Assembly: GCF_014493765.1 (NCBI RefSeq)
Contig: NZ_JACTVJ010000012.1
Location: 299,619-363,618 of the forward strand
DNA from: Streptomyces polyasparticus
GTDB taxonomy: Bacteria > Actinomycetota > Actinomycetes > Streptomycetales > Streptomycetaceae
Direction of reading: 5' to 3'
DNA length: 64,000 nt
The notes under the pieces are model-generated. The model made no database searches, was not told where the DNA came from, and saw nothing but the letters and a program-made list of their open reading frames with translations. The position numbers and the translations under genes are program-made. Within the stretch, counting starts at the first letter, position 1, and each line of letters begins with the position of its first letter. Below, in pieces: positions 24,904-33,277 of this stretch.

Positions 24904-26937
24904 ATGCGTCACCCTCTCACCCGCAACACTCGCCGAAGAATGATCGGAGCGCTGAGCGTCGTCCTGCTCTGCTCGGCAGGACTGTCGACACCAGCTCAGG
25001 CCCAAGAAGCGGAACCCGAAAAGCCCCCGGAGCAGCCCCTGGTGGACGACGGGCTCGCCCGTACCCCTCCGATGGGCTTCAACAACTGGAACACGACGCA
25101 CTGCCGCGCCGAGTTCAACGAAGCGATGGTCAAGTCAATAGCCGACATCTTCGTCGAGAAGGGTCTCAAGGACGCCGGCTACGAATACGTCAACCTCGAC
25201 GATTGCTGGGCGCTGCCGGAGCGCGACGCCGACGGCAAGCTGGTGCCAGACCCGGTCCGATTCCCGAATGGAATCAAGGCAGTTGCCGACTATGTGCACG
25301 CAAAGGGTCTGAAGTTCGGCATCTACACCAGCGCGGGCACCAAGACCTGCAACGTCGCCGGCTTCCCGGGCGGCCTCGGCCATGAGAAATCCGACGCTCA
25401 GCAGTTCGCCGACTGGGGTGTGGACTACCTCAAGTACGACAACTGCAATAACCAGGGCGTGGACGCCAAGCAGCGCTACATCACCATGCGCGACGCCCTC
25501 AAAGCCACCGGACGCCCCATCGTCTACAGCATTTGCGAATGGGGAGAGAACAGGCCCTGGGAATGGGCCGCCGACGTAGGCCACTTGTGGCGCACGACAG
25601 GTGACATCAGTGACAACTGGGGCTCGATGCTCGGCATCATGAAACAGAATCTCCCGCTCGCCCCGTATGCGGGACCCGGCCGGTGGAACGATCCCGACAT
25701 GCTCGAGGTCGGCAACGGCGGGATGACGGACACCGAGTACCGCACGCACTTCTCGATGTGGTCGATCATGGCCGCGCCGCTGCTCATCGGATCGGATCTG
25801 CGCGAGGTGACTCCGGAGACCTTCGAGATCCTCGGCAACAAGGAGGTCATCGCGGTCGACCAGGATCCCCTGGGCAGGCAGGGCGAGGTCGTCACCTCCG
25901 AGGGCGGACGCTGGGTGGTGTCCAAGGAGATGCGGGACGGCAGCAGGGCCGTCGCGCTGTTCAACGAGTCGGCCACGGCGCAGCGCATCGCGACGTCGGC
26001 GGAGGCGGTCGGCCTGCCGAAGGCCGCGGGCTATTCCGTACGCGATCTGTGGCAGCACAAGAGCTACAACTCGGCCGGCGCGCTGGCCGCGACTGTTCCC
26101 GCGCATGGCACGGTGATGCTGCGGGTGAGCGCCGACGGCGACTGGGCCGCGTATCCTCCGGCCGTCGAAACGGCCGTCGAGGGCAGCACGTTCGTCCAGG
26201 CCGGTAAGCAGTCGCAGCTCACCACCAAGGTCACGGACCTCGGCCGCACCCCTGCGCTCAAGGTCTCGGTCGCCTTGAGCGGGCCCTCGGGCTGGTCGGT
26301 CCGCGCGACGTCGGCGACCTCGGCCGACACCCTGTCCACCGGCCAGACGCTGCGCACCGGATGGACCGTGCAGGCGCCTTCGGATACGCCGAAGGGCTCG
26401 TACGACCTGCAGCTGAGGACGAGTTACCGCTCGTCGACCGGTGCGCGGGTCACCAGCACGCTGCCCGTGACCGTACGCGTGGTCGCGCCGCCGCCCGGCG
26501 GCACCACCGCACTCAGCTCGCTCGACTGGATCTCGGCGGCCAACGGCTGGGGGCCGGTCGAGAAGGACACCAGCAACGGTGAGTCGGACGCCGGCGACGG
26601 CAACCCGATCACCGTCAACGGTGCGGTCTTCTCCCGGGGCCTGGGCGTGCACGCCGAATCGGCCGTCGAGTACTACCTGGGCGGCGCCTGTACGACGCTC
26701 ACCGCGCAGGTCGGCGTCGACGACGAGGAAGGCAGCGAGGGCAGCGTCGCCTTCGAGATCTGGGCCGACGGGAAGAAGGCGGCCTCGACCGGAGTGCTCA
26801 CCAACGCCGATGCCGCACAGGCGATTTCGGCCGACGTGACCGGCGCGGAGGTGGTGCGCCTCGTGGCCGCGGACGGCGGGGACGGTGTGACCTCCGACCA
26901 CGGTGACTGGGCCACCCCGGAACTCACCTGCTCGTAG
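24904..26937 (+). CDS. secreted GH27 alpha-galactosidase with NEW3 and NPCBM domains
   Basis: 677 residues. Signal peptide 1-34 (ending PAQAQE). The GH27 barrel (about 50-330) starts TPPMGFNNWNT, with nucleophile Asp in YLKYDNCNN and acid/base Asp in GRWNDPDMLEVG, then a C-terminal beta domain. An NEW3-like beta-sandwich (about 420-530) and a final NPCBM-type sugar-binding module (about 540-677; WISAANGWGP, GLGVHAES) follow. It probably degrades galactomannan side chains or raffinose sugars outside the cell, feeding the divergent ABC importer. The ribosome-binding site is GGAGG just before ATG. Confidence 0.95.
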   Translation: MRHPLTRNTRRRMIGALSVVLLCSAGLSTPAQAQEAEPEKPPEQPLVDDGLARTPPMGFNNWNTTHCRAEFNEAMVKSIADIFVEKGLKDAGYEYVNLDDCWALPERDADGKLVPDPVRFPNGIKAVADYVHAKGLKFGIYTSAGTKTCNVAGFPGGLGHEKSDAQQFADWGVDYLKYDNCNNQGVDAKQRYITMRDALKATGRPIVYSICEWGENRPWEWAADVGHLWRTTGDISDNWGSMLGIMKQNLPLAPYAGPGRWNDPDMLEVGNGGMTDTEYRTHFSMWSIMAAPLLIGSDLREVTPETFEILGNKEVIAVDQDPLGRQGEVVTSEGGRWVVSKEMRDGSRAVALFNESATAQRIATSAEAVGLPKAAGYSVRDLWQHKSYNSAGALAATVPAHGTVMLRVSADGDWAAYPPAVETAVEGSTFVQAGKQSQLTTKVTDLGRTPALKVSVALSGPSGWSVRATSATSADTLSTGQTLRTGWTVQAPSDTPKGSYDLQLRTSYRSSTGARVTSTLPVTVRVVAPPPGGTTALSSLDWISAANGWGPVEKDTSNGESDAGDGNPITVNGAVFSRGLGVHAESAVEYYLGGACTTLTAQVGVDDEEGSEGSVAFEIWADGKKAASTGVLTNADAAQAISADVTGAEVVRLVAADGGDGVTSDHGDWATPELTCS

Positions 26938-27016
26938 GCACTGCGTGGCCGGCCTCGGACACGGCTCCGGGGCCGGCCCAGCGCTGTGCGGGCACCCGGT
27001 CCCGTGCGGCCTGCCC

Positions 27017-27967
27017 CTACGCGGACGCCCCCACCCGCGCACCGGTGCCGAGCGCCGCCGCGGCCGCGCCCACCAGGCCGGCGTCCGTGCCGGTCATCGC
27101 CGGGGTGACGGTCAGGTTCTGGACGAAGGACAAGGTCGCGTAGTCGCGCAGCGCGCGGCGCAGCGGCGTGAACAGGACCTCGCCCGCCTTCGCCACTCCC
27201 CCGCCGATCACGGCGATCTCGATCTCGACGAGCGTGGCCGTCGCCGCGATCGACGCGGCGAGCGCCTGGGCCGCCCGCTCGAACGAGGCCAGCGCCACCG
27301 GGTGACCCGCCCGCGCCGCGGCCGCCACCGCGGCCGCGGAGGTGTCGCCGTCGGCGCCCGGCTGCCAGCCGCCTTCCAGCGCGCGCCGGGCGATGTTCGG
27401 CCCGCTCGCGATCCGCTCCACACAGCCGCGGCCGCCGCACGGGCACGGGTCGCCGTCCAGCTCGACGCTGATGTGGCCGATGTGCCCCGCGTTGCCGGTC
27501 GGTCCGGGGTGCAGCTTGCCGTTCAGGACAAGCCCGCCGCCGACGCCGGTCGAGACGACCATGCAGAGCGCGTTGTCGTACCCCTGTGCCGCCCCCTGCC
27601 AGTGTTCGGCCGCCGTGATCGCCACACCGTCGCCGATCAGCTCGACGGGCAGCCCACCGTTCAACCCCCGGACCCGGTCCACCAGCGGAAAGCCGCGCCA
27701 GCCGGGGATGTTGACCGGACTGACCGTACCGACCGAGGCATCCACGGGCCCCGCGCTGCCGATGCCGACGGCGCGCACGGCGGACCACTGAGGTGCGGCG
27801 GCGAGTTCGCCGAGCACCTGCCCGACGGCGCGCAGCACGGTCTCGCCGTCCTCCCGCGCGGGCGTCGGGCGCTGGGCCCGGACCAGGATCCGGCCGGCAT
27901 CGCACACAAGGGCACCGGCGATCTTGGTCCCGCCGATGTCGAGCGCGGCGACGAGCTGGTTCTGCAT
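27017..27967 (-). CDS. ROK-family sugar kinase
   Basis: A 316-residue cytoplasmic kinase. It has the ATP-binding DIGGTK near the N-terminus, the ROK block GHIGHISVELDGDPC and the zinc motif CPCGGRGCVERIASG (C-x-C-G-x2-G-C-x-E). It probably phosphorylates glucose or another hexose released by nearby glycosidases. GTG 27970 or ATG 27967 could be the start; AGGAG lies 7-10 bases upstream. It diverges from the LacI gene across a perfect palindrome and is likely repressed by it. Confidence 0.9.
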   Translation of the reverse strand: MQNQLVAALDIGGTKIAGALVCDAGRILVRAQRPTPAREDGETVLRAVGQVLGELAAAPQWSAVRAVGIGSAGPVDASVGTVSPVNIPGWRGFPLVDRVRGLNGGLPVELIGDGVAITAAEHWQGAAQGYDNALCMVVSTGVGGGLVLNGKLHPGPTGNAGHIGHISVELDGDPCPCGGRGCVERIASGPNIARRALEGGWQPGADGDTSAAAVAAAARAGHPVALASFERAAQALAASIAATATLVEIEIAVIGGGVAKAGEVLFTPLRRALRDYATLSFVQNLTVTPAMTGTDAGLVGAAAAALGTGARVGASA

Positions 27968-28063
27968 CACGGAAGGTCTCCTGGTCGGTGAGAGCCGCAC
28001 TGAGGGCCCGAAGACACGAAGTTCTCCAGGTCGCAGAGGCAGGTCGACAGTCTCTCCCGGGCT

Positions 28064-28075
28064 GACAACGTTGTC
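28064..28075. promoter_or_regulatory. LacI-type operator
   Basis: A perfect 12-base palindrome, GACAACGTTGTC, lies midway between the divergent ROK kinase and LacI genes. The central CG and twofold symmetry are typical of LacI/GalR operators, so it is probably the site of the adjacent repressor. Confidence 0.75.
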
Positions 28076-28196
28076 TAGGCTCTATGCTCGACGCCACACG
28101 TATGTGATCCTCCAGGTCCAGTCCGGGGAGGCGCGGCCGGGGGCGCATACACGGGAACACCATGCGCACCGAGCACTTGAGAACAGGACGGCATAC

Positions 28197-29237
28197 GTGG
28201 CGGAAACAGCCAGGGGGACCGAGAGCCGCTACGGCAACAGGCCCACCATGAAAGACGTCGCCGCCCGCGCGGGGGTAGGCCTGAAGACGGTGTCCCGGGT
28301 GGTCAACGGCGAATCCGGCGTGACACCCGACACCGAGCGCCGGGTCCAGGAAGCCATTGAGGCGCTCGGCTTCCGGCGCAACGACAGCGCGCGCGTGCTC
28401 CGCAAAGGCCGCACCGCGAGCATCGGCCTCGTACTCGAGGATCTCGCCGACCCGTTCTACGGCCCGCTGAGCCGCGCGGTCGAAGAAGTCGCGCGGGCCC
28501 ACGGGGCGCTGCTCATCAACGGGTCGAGCGCCGAGGACCCCGACCGGGAGCAGGAGTTGGCGCTCGCGCTGTGCGCCCGTCGCGTCGACGGTCTCGTGGT
28601 GATCCCGGCCGGCGACGACCACCGCTATCTGGAGCCGGAGATCAAGGCCGGCGTCGCCACGGTGTTCGTGGACCGGCCCGCGGGCCGCATCGAGGCCGAC
28701 ACGGTCCTGTCGGACAACTTCGGCGGGGCGCGGGACGGTGTGGCGCATCTGATCGAGCACGGGCACCGGCGGATCGGCTTCATCGGCGACCAGCCGCGCA
28801 TCCACACGGCCGCCGAACGCCTGCGGGGCTATCGCGCGGCCATGGAGGACGCGGGTCTGACGGTGGACGAGGCGTGGGTGTCGCTCGGGACGACCGATGC
28901 GGGGCGGGTGCGCACGGCGGCCGAGGCGATGCTCAGCGGGCCCGAGCCCGTGACGGCCATATTCGCGGGCAACAACCGCGTGACCGTCACGGTCGTACGC
29001 GTCCTCGCCGGCCTCTCCGGGCCGGTGGCCCTCGTCGGGTTCGACGACTTCGAGCTGGCGGATCTGCTGCAGCCGGGCGTCACGGTGATCGCGCAGGACG
29101 CGGCGGCGCTTGGCCGGACGGCGGCGGAGCGGTTGTTCCGGCGCCTCGACGGCGGGCAGGACGTGGCACCGGAGCGGATCGAGCTGGCGACGCGGTTGAT
29201 CGCCCGGGGGTCGGGCGAGATCGGCCCGGCGCGCTAG
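28197..29237 (+). CDS. LacI-family transcriptional repressor
   Basis: 346 residues. The N-terminal LacI headpiece (about 17-65) reads MKDVAARAGVGLKTVSRVVN, followed by the hinge helix around NDSARVLRKGRT. A periplasmic-binding-protein-like sugar domain covers 70-340 with IGLVLEDLADPFYGPL and ALVGFDDFELADLL. GTG 28197 follows AGGA by 8 bases; upstream in-frame codons are not needed. It probably binds the palindrome at 28064-28075 and controls itself, the ROK kinase, and possibly the alpha-galactoside operon, although no exact copy of the site was seen at 24678-24903. Confidence 0.93.
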   Translation: MAETARGTESRYGNRPTMKDVAARAGVGLKTVSRVVNGESGVTPDTERRVQEAIEALGFRRNDSARVLRKGRTASIGLVLEDLADPFYGPLSRAVEEVARAHGALLINGSSAEDPDREQELALALCARRVDGLVVIPAGDDHRYLEPEIKAGVATVFVDRPAGRIEADTVLSDNFGGARDGVAHLIEHGHRRIGFIGDQPRIHTAAERLRGYRAAMEDAGLTVDEAWVSLGTTDAGRVRTAAEAMLSGPEPVTAIFAGNNRVTVTVVRVLAGLSGPVALVGFDDFELADLLQPGVTVIAQDAAALGRTAAERLFRRLDGGQDVAPERIELATRLIARGSGEIGPAR

Positions 29238-29245
29238 GTCATCTC

Positions 29246-29411
29246 TTTCGGATCTTGCCGGCCACGGAAGCGTCGCCTTCGACGGCTGCCGAAGCAGGGT
29301 CTGGTGGGTGCAGGTGCAAGGCGGAGGAGGGAGTCGACGCGGAGCGTCGGCGACCGACGACAACGCGGCAGATGTGCGTGCCAGACCCCGCGCCTCCGGC
29401 AAGATCCGAAA
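29246..29411. repeat. 166-bp nested inverted-repeat element
   Basis: The ends are perfect 16-base inverted repeats, TTTCGGATCTTGCCGG (29246-29261) and its complement (29396-29411). An inner pair GGGTCTGG/CCAGACCC lies at 29297-29304 and 29381-29388, and a central hairpin CGACGC-gga-GCGTCG between them. It fills most of the space between convergent genes. It could be a miniature inverted-repeat element, a structured RNA or an elaborate bidirectional terminator. No coding potential is evident. Confidence 0.7.
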
Positions 29412-29424
29412 AAACCCTGGGCCG

Positions 29425-29462
29425 GTCCTCGAATTCCATGCGGCAGGCGGGAGTTCGAGGAC
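29425..29462. terminator. palindromic hairpin after the glycosyltransferase gene
   Basis: A perfect 9-bp stem (GTCCTCGAA with TTCGAGGAC) is flanked by a further partial pairing. It lies 6 bases beyond the glycosyltransferase stop on the minus strand. No T-tract was seen; it may be a bidirectional terminator for the convergent genes. Confidence 0.5.
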
Positions 29463-29467
29463 AAGCC

Positions 29468-31342
29468 CTAGGACTGCGCCCCGTCACGCGAGGCCAGAGC
29501 TGCAGCACGCCTCGGCTGCCGTGGTCCCGGCAGCCGGGGCACGGCGGCGCGCAGATCGCGTTCGGCGATCAAGGACACGGCGCTCGCGGCCAGGTATGTG
29601 CCTGCGCGCAGCACCAGCAGGGCCGACACGAACAGCAGGAAGCCCGAGCCGTCGAGCGGGGCGAGACCGCCCGCGCCGAGGAGCAGCAGACCGAGCACCG
29701 TCTCGGTGCGGGCGGCCGCCAACGCCCGCCACCCTTGCGGGCCCGCCTTGAACTTGCTCGTCCCACGCCAGGACGTGTTGCTGGTGACCAGCGCGTTGAG
29801 GGTGGCGACGGTGGAGTTCCAGGTCAGGGAGAGCTCGACCAGCATCGCGAGGCCGGCGCCTGTACGGTCGGCTCCGGCGAGACGCCGGAAACGGCACCAC
29901 CTGAGCCCTGTCGTCGCGGTCAGGCTCGCGGCGAAGGCCAGCCAGATCTCGTACCCCACCGGCGGGCGCTCCCCGTGCGCCAGCATGGACGCCAGCGCGG
30001 CGAGCCCGAGGGGCAGGCCGACGACCATGGCCACGGCGCTGGTGATCAGCCCGAGTCCGTGGTGCATGCAGAGCAGCCGCTGGGCCCGGCTTATCCGCGA
30101 GGCCCGGCCGAAGGGGCGCGGCGGGTAGAGGCGCCAGTGCTCCTTGAACTGCTGAACAGGTCCGTAGGTCCAGCGGAAGCGCTGCTTCTTGAAGGCCTCG
30201 AAGGTCTCCGGCGCCAGGCCCGCCCCCAGGGGCTCGTCGAAGGTGTACGACGTGTATCCGGCCGCCTGGATGCGCACGCCGATCTCGGAGTCCTCCGTCA
30301 CACACGTCTCGGACCAGCCGCCCGCCTGCTCGACGGCCCGTCGCCGCAGCAGACAGGAGGTGCCCATGGGATGCGTCGCGACGCGGTCGTTGCGACTGCG
30401 GTAGAGGGCGGGGAAGGGAACCTGATAGCCCCAGAAGGCGCCGGTGAGAAAGGCGCTGCCCTGCCAGTCACGGAAGTCGTACTTGGCCTGGATGAAGCCG
30501 AGTCGCGGATCTTCGAAGTGGCCGACGAGACGCGACAGGAAATCCGGCTCCATCCGGTAGTCCGCGTCCACCAGCGCGATCAGCTCGACGTCCGGGCCGG
30601 TGTGCGCGAGCGCGTAGTTGAGGGCACCGCCCTTGGCGCCCGGCAGCGGATCGACGTGATGGAAGCGGAAACGCGGCCCGAGCGCCTCGCAATGCGCCTC
30701 AACCGGCCGCCACAGCGCGGGATCCTTCGTGTTGTTGTCGACGACCAGCACTTCGAAGTCCTCGTACGTCAGCCGCGCGAGCGCGTCGAGCGTCGCGATG
30801 ACGACGTCGGGCGGCTCGCTGTAACACGGCACGTGTACGGAGACCTTGGGGCCGGTACGTCGCGGCTCGGCGTGCGGTACGTACGGGCGTTTCCAGTGCG
30901 TACGGCAGAGGGACTCCGCGTCCAGGAAGGTCTGCAGGGCGGACATGGGCAGCGCCGCCAGCATGGTGGGGATCATGGCGAGGAGCAGGCCCCGGGTAAG
31001 GGCGGAGACGTCCACGGTGCACGCGAAGTGGATGAACCACATAGTGCCGTTGAGCGCCGTGGAGTAGAGGGCCACCAGCACCACACGGCCCGGCACGTGC
31101 AGGGCGGTGCGGCGGCCCGTCAGCCATACGGCGAACCCCTGGGCCGCCGCGAACGCGACGGGCCAGGGCCCGGCTCCCCTCAGCGAGAGAAGCGTCACGA
31201 GGGCCATTGCCACCCAGATGCCGCCCGCAGCGAGGGATCCGACCCGCCCCGTCCTCGGCCGGTGACGCAGCGCGAGCAGCGTCAATCCGCCCAGCAATGC
31301 GGCTGTGTTGACGAGCAGCACATCGCTGAAGTATTCGTCCAC
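29468..31342 (-). CDS. membrane GT2 glycosyltransferase, processive-synthase-like
   Basis: 624 residues: two to four N-terminal TM helices, a GT-A catalytic domain (about 165-400) and five or so C-terminal helices. Catalytic motifs: donor-binding VSVHVPCYSEP, the metal aspartate in LVDADYRME, the acceptor TED in CVTEDSEIG, and QKRFRW-type KKQRFRWTYG. This is the layout of cellulose-, hyaluronan- or chitin-synthase-like enzymes. The polymer made is unknown; there is no PilZ domain or partner subunit. GTG 31342 follows GGGGA by 6 bases. The Ser/Thr kinase gene lies directly upstream on the same strand. Confidence 0.9.
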   Translation of the reverse strand: MDEYFSDVLLVNTAALLGGLTLLALRHRPRTGRVGSLAAGGIWVAMALVTLLSLRGAGPWPVAFAAAQGFAVWLTGRRTALHVPGRVVLVALYSTALNGTMWFIHFACTVDVSALTRGLLLAMIPTMLAALPMSALQTFLDAESLCRTHWKRPYVPHAEPRRTGPKVSVHVPCYSEPPDVVIATLDALARLTYEDFEVLVVDNNTKDPALWRPVEAHCEALGPRFRFHHVDPLPGAKGGALNYALAHTGPDVELIALVDADYRMEPDFLSRLVGHFEDPRLGFIQAKYDFRDWQGSAFLTGAFWGYQVPFPALYRSRNDRVATHPMGTSCLLRRRAVEQAGGWSETCVTEDSEIGVRIQAAGYTSYTFDEPLGAGLAPETFEAFKKQRFRWTYGPVQQFKEHWRLYPPRPFGRASRISRAQRLLCMHHGLGLITSAVAMVVGLPLGLAALASMLAHGERPPVGYEIWLAFAASLTATTGLRWCRFRRLAGADRTGAGLAMLVELSLTWNSTVATLNALVTSNTSWRGTSKFKAGPQGWRALAAARTETVLGLLLLGAGGLAPLDGSGFLLFVSALLVLRAGTYLAASAVSLIAERDLRAAVPRLPGPRQPRRAAALASRDGAQS

Positions 31343-31449
31343 GTCAAGTCCCCATGAGCGTTCACAGAAGACTCAAACATAGACAATTCATCTCAATCAA
31401 CAGCGCATACGGCGCCACGGCGTGCCACGCCGAGCGGGGACCAGCGGTC

Positions 31450-33210
31450 TCAGCAGACGGGCAGGCCGGGCACCGGCGCGTCGTTGTCGCCGCCTTCGAT
31501 GTAGACGTCGCTGATCCAGACGTCGGTGTTGCCGCTGTCGTCGTCGGTCTTGGCCCACCACACGTTGGTCCACTCGCCGTGGGTCTCGCGGCGGCCCAGA
31601 TTTGCCTGGCAGTAGAAGTAGTTGGTGCCGGCGTTGAGGATGCCGGCCTCGGCGCCCGATGCCGTATAGGACTTGGCGGTACGCCAGACCTCGCAGTTGT
31701 ACTTGCCGCCGCCGACCGGGTTGCACATGGGCGCCGGATCCTGCCCGCCGCCTCCGGTCGTGGTTCCGCCGGTCGAGGTTCCCCCGTTCGTGCCGCCACT
31801 GTCCGAGCCACCGGTGCCCGAGCTCCCCGAACCGCCGGAATCCGTACCGCCGTTGTCCGAGCCTCCCGTCGTTCCCCCGTCGGCGCCGGCGGGGCGCGAG
31901 GGCGTCGGCGACTTTGCCCCACTGTCCTTCGACTGCTTGGCGCTCGGTGTCGGGGACTTGCCGTTCGGCGTCGACGGCTTGTCCTCGGCGTCGGTCCTGC
32001 CGTCCGGCGACGCGGTGGTGGATTCCGCGCCGGGCCGCTCGGACGCCGAACTCCCCGACGTACCGGAGTCCTTGAGCAGCACGATGCCGCCGCCGGCCGC
32101 CGCGAGTACAGCCACCACCGCGGCCGCGACCAGGGCAGTTCGCCCGCGCTTTCGCGGCTGCGGCGGTGACGGCGGCTGAGCGCCCGCCGTTGACACCACC
32201 GCTTCGGGCTGCTGCCAGGTCGCAGGCCCGAAGCCGGGCGGAACGGGGCCCGGCCGGCTCACCTCCGTGGGGACATGGGGCTCAGCGGGCGCGCTCGCGT
32301 GCGGCGGAGGCGGCGCACCCGGCGCTCCCCGCAGCACCGCGGTCGGATCGTCTTCCACCGCCGAGTCCGCGACGGCGCGCAGCAGCCGCGCCGCTCCGTC
32401 CGCGTCCGGTCGCGCCTGCGGGTCCTTGGCCATGAGCTGTTGCAGTACGGGCGCGAGCGGACCGGCCCGTACCGGCTCGGGGAGCGGTTCGACCACGATC
32501 GCGGTCAGCGTCGACCAGGTGGACGTACGGCGGAACGGAACCGAGCCCTCGACCGCCCCGTACAGCGTGGCGCCGAGCGCCCACACGTCGGACGGGGGTC
32601 CGGGGTCCTGGCCCTGGGCGCGTTCGGGCGCCAAGTAGTCCAGGGAACCGACGAGTTCGCCGCTGCGGGTCAGGTGCGTGGCGGAGCCGTCGCCCGGGTC
32701 CTCCATGGTGGCGATGCCGAAGTCCGTGAGGACCACGCGTCCGTCCGCGGCGAGAAGGATGTTGCCGGGCTTCACATCGCGGTGCAGCACTCCGGCGCGA
32801 TGGGCGGCGGCGAGCGCGTCCATCACTTTCGCTCCGATGCCGGCGGCTTCGCGCGGGCTCAGCGGGCCGCGTTCACGCAGCACCGCGTCGAGGGAAGGAC
32901 CGTCGACCAGCTCCATGACGATCAGCGGACGGCCCTCGGCCTCCACCACGTCGTGCACCGCGACGACCCCGGGGTGGCGGACCCGGGCCGCCGCGCGGGC
33001 CTCGCGCTGCATCCGTACGCGCAGCGCGGAGAGTTCGGGCGCCTCGGCGTCCGCGTAGGTGCGCAGCTCCTTGACCGCGACCTCACGGCCGAGGATCTCG
33101 TCGTACGCGCGCCACACGATGCCCATACCGCCGCGCCCCAGCTGGGACACCACCCGGTACCGCCCGGCGAGGACCCGCCCCTCGCCCGTGTTCTCCCCCG
33201 AAGACACCAC
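31450..33210 (-). CDS. membrane Ser/Thr protein kinase with Gly/Ser/Thr linker and extracytoplasmic domain
   Basis: 586 residues. The kinase domain (about 15-275) has the P-loop LGRGGMGIVWRAYD, VAVKEL, HRDVKPGNILL, DFGIA and YLAPERAQG. A Pro-rich juxtamembrane segment leads to one TM helix near 357-378. Outside the membrane a long Ser/Gly/Thr-rich low-complexity linker ends in a domain of about 90 residues with four cysteines (MCNPVGGGKYNCEVW to the terminal PVC) that resembles SH3-like repeat domains. It may sense a cell-wall ligand. A single GTG-GTG start follows GGGGGAG only loosely. It may be co-transcribed with the glycosyltransferase gene. Confidence 0.9.
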   Translation of the reverse strand: MVSSGENTGEGRVLAGRYRVVSQLGRGGMGIVWRAYDEILGREVAVKELRTYADAEAPELSALRVRMQREARAAARVRHPGVVAVHDVVEAEGRPLIVMELVDGPSLDAVLRERGPLSPREAAGIGAKVMDALAAAHRAGVLHRDVKPGNILLAADGRVVLTDFGIATMEDPGDGSATHLTRSGELVGSLDYLAPERAQGQDPGPPSDVWALGATLYGAVEGSVPFRRTSTWSTLTAIVVEPLPEPVRAGPLAPVLQQLMAKDPQARPDADGAARLLRAVADSAVEDDPTAVLRGAPGAPPPPHASAPAEPHVPTEVSRPGPVPPGFGPATWQQPEAVVSTAGAQPPSPPQPRKRGRTALVAAAVVAVLAAAGGGIVLLKDSGTSGSSASERPGAESTTASPDGRTDAEDKPSTPNGKSPTPSAKQSKDSGAKSPTPSRPAGADGGTTGGSDNGGTDSGGSGSSGTGGSDSGGTNGGTSTGGTTTGGGGQDPAPMCNPVGGGKYNCEVWRTAKSYTASGAEAGILNAGTNYFYCQANLGRRETHGEWTNVWWAKTDDDSGNTDVWISDVYIEGGDNDAPVPGLPVC

Positions 33211-33277
33211 TGCCCCGTCCGTCCGTCATGCGTCGATGCGCGTACAGACTACGGGGCAGCGGTGAAGCGGCTGCGGG

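Noticed and set aside
26673-31357. Frames of more than 900 codons on both strands (26673-29402 minus, 28571-31357 plus)
   Set aside because: They overlap GH27, ROK, LacI and GT2 genes that have clear motifs; the long frames lack any domain and have biased composition.
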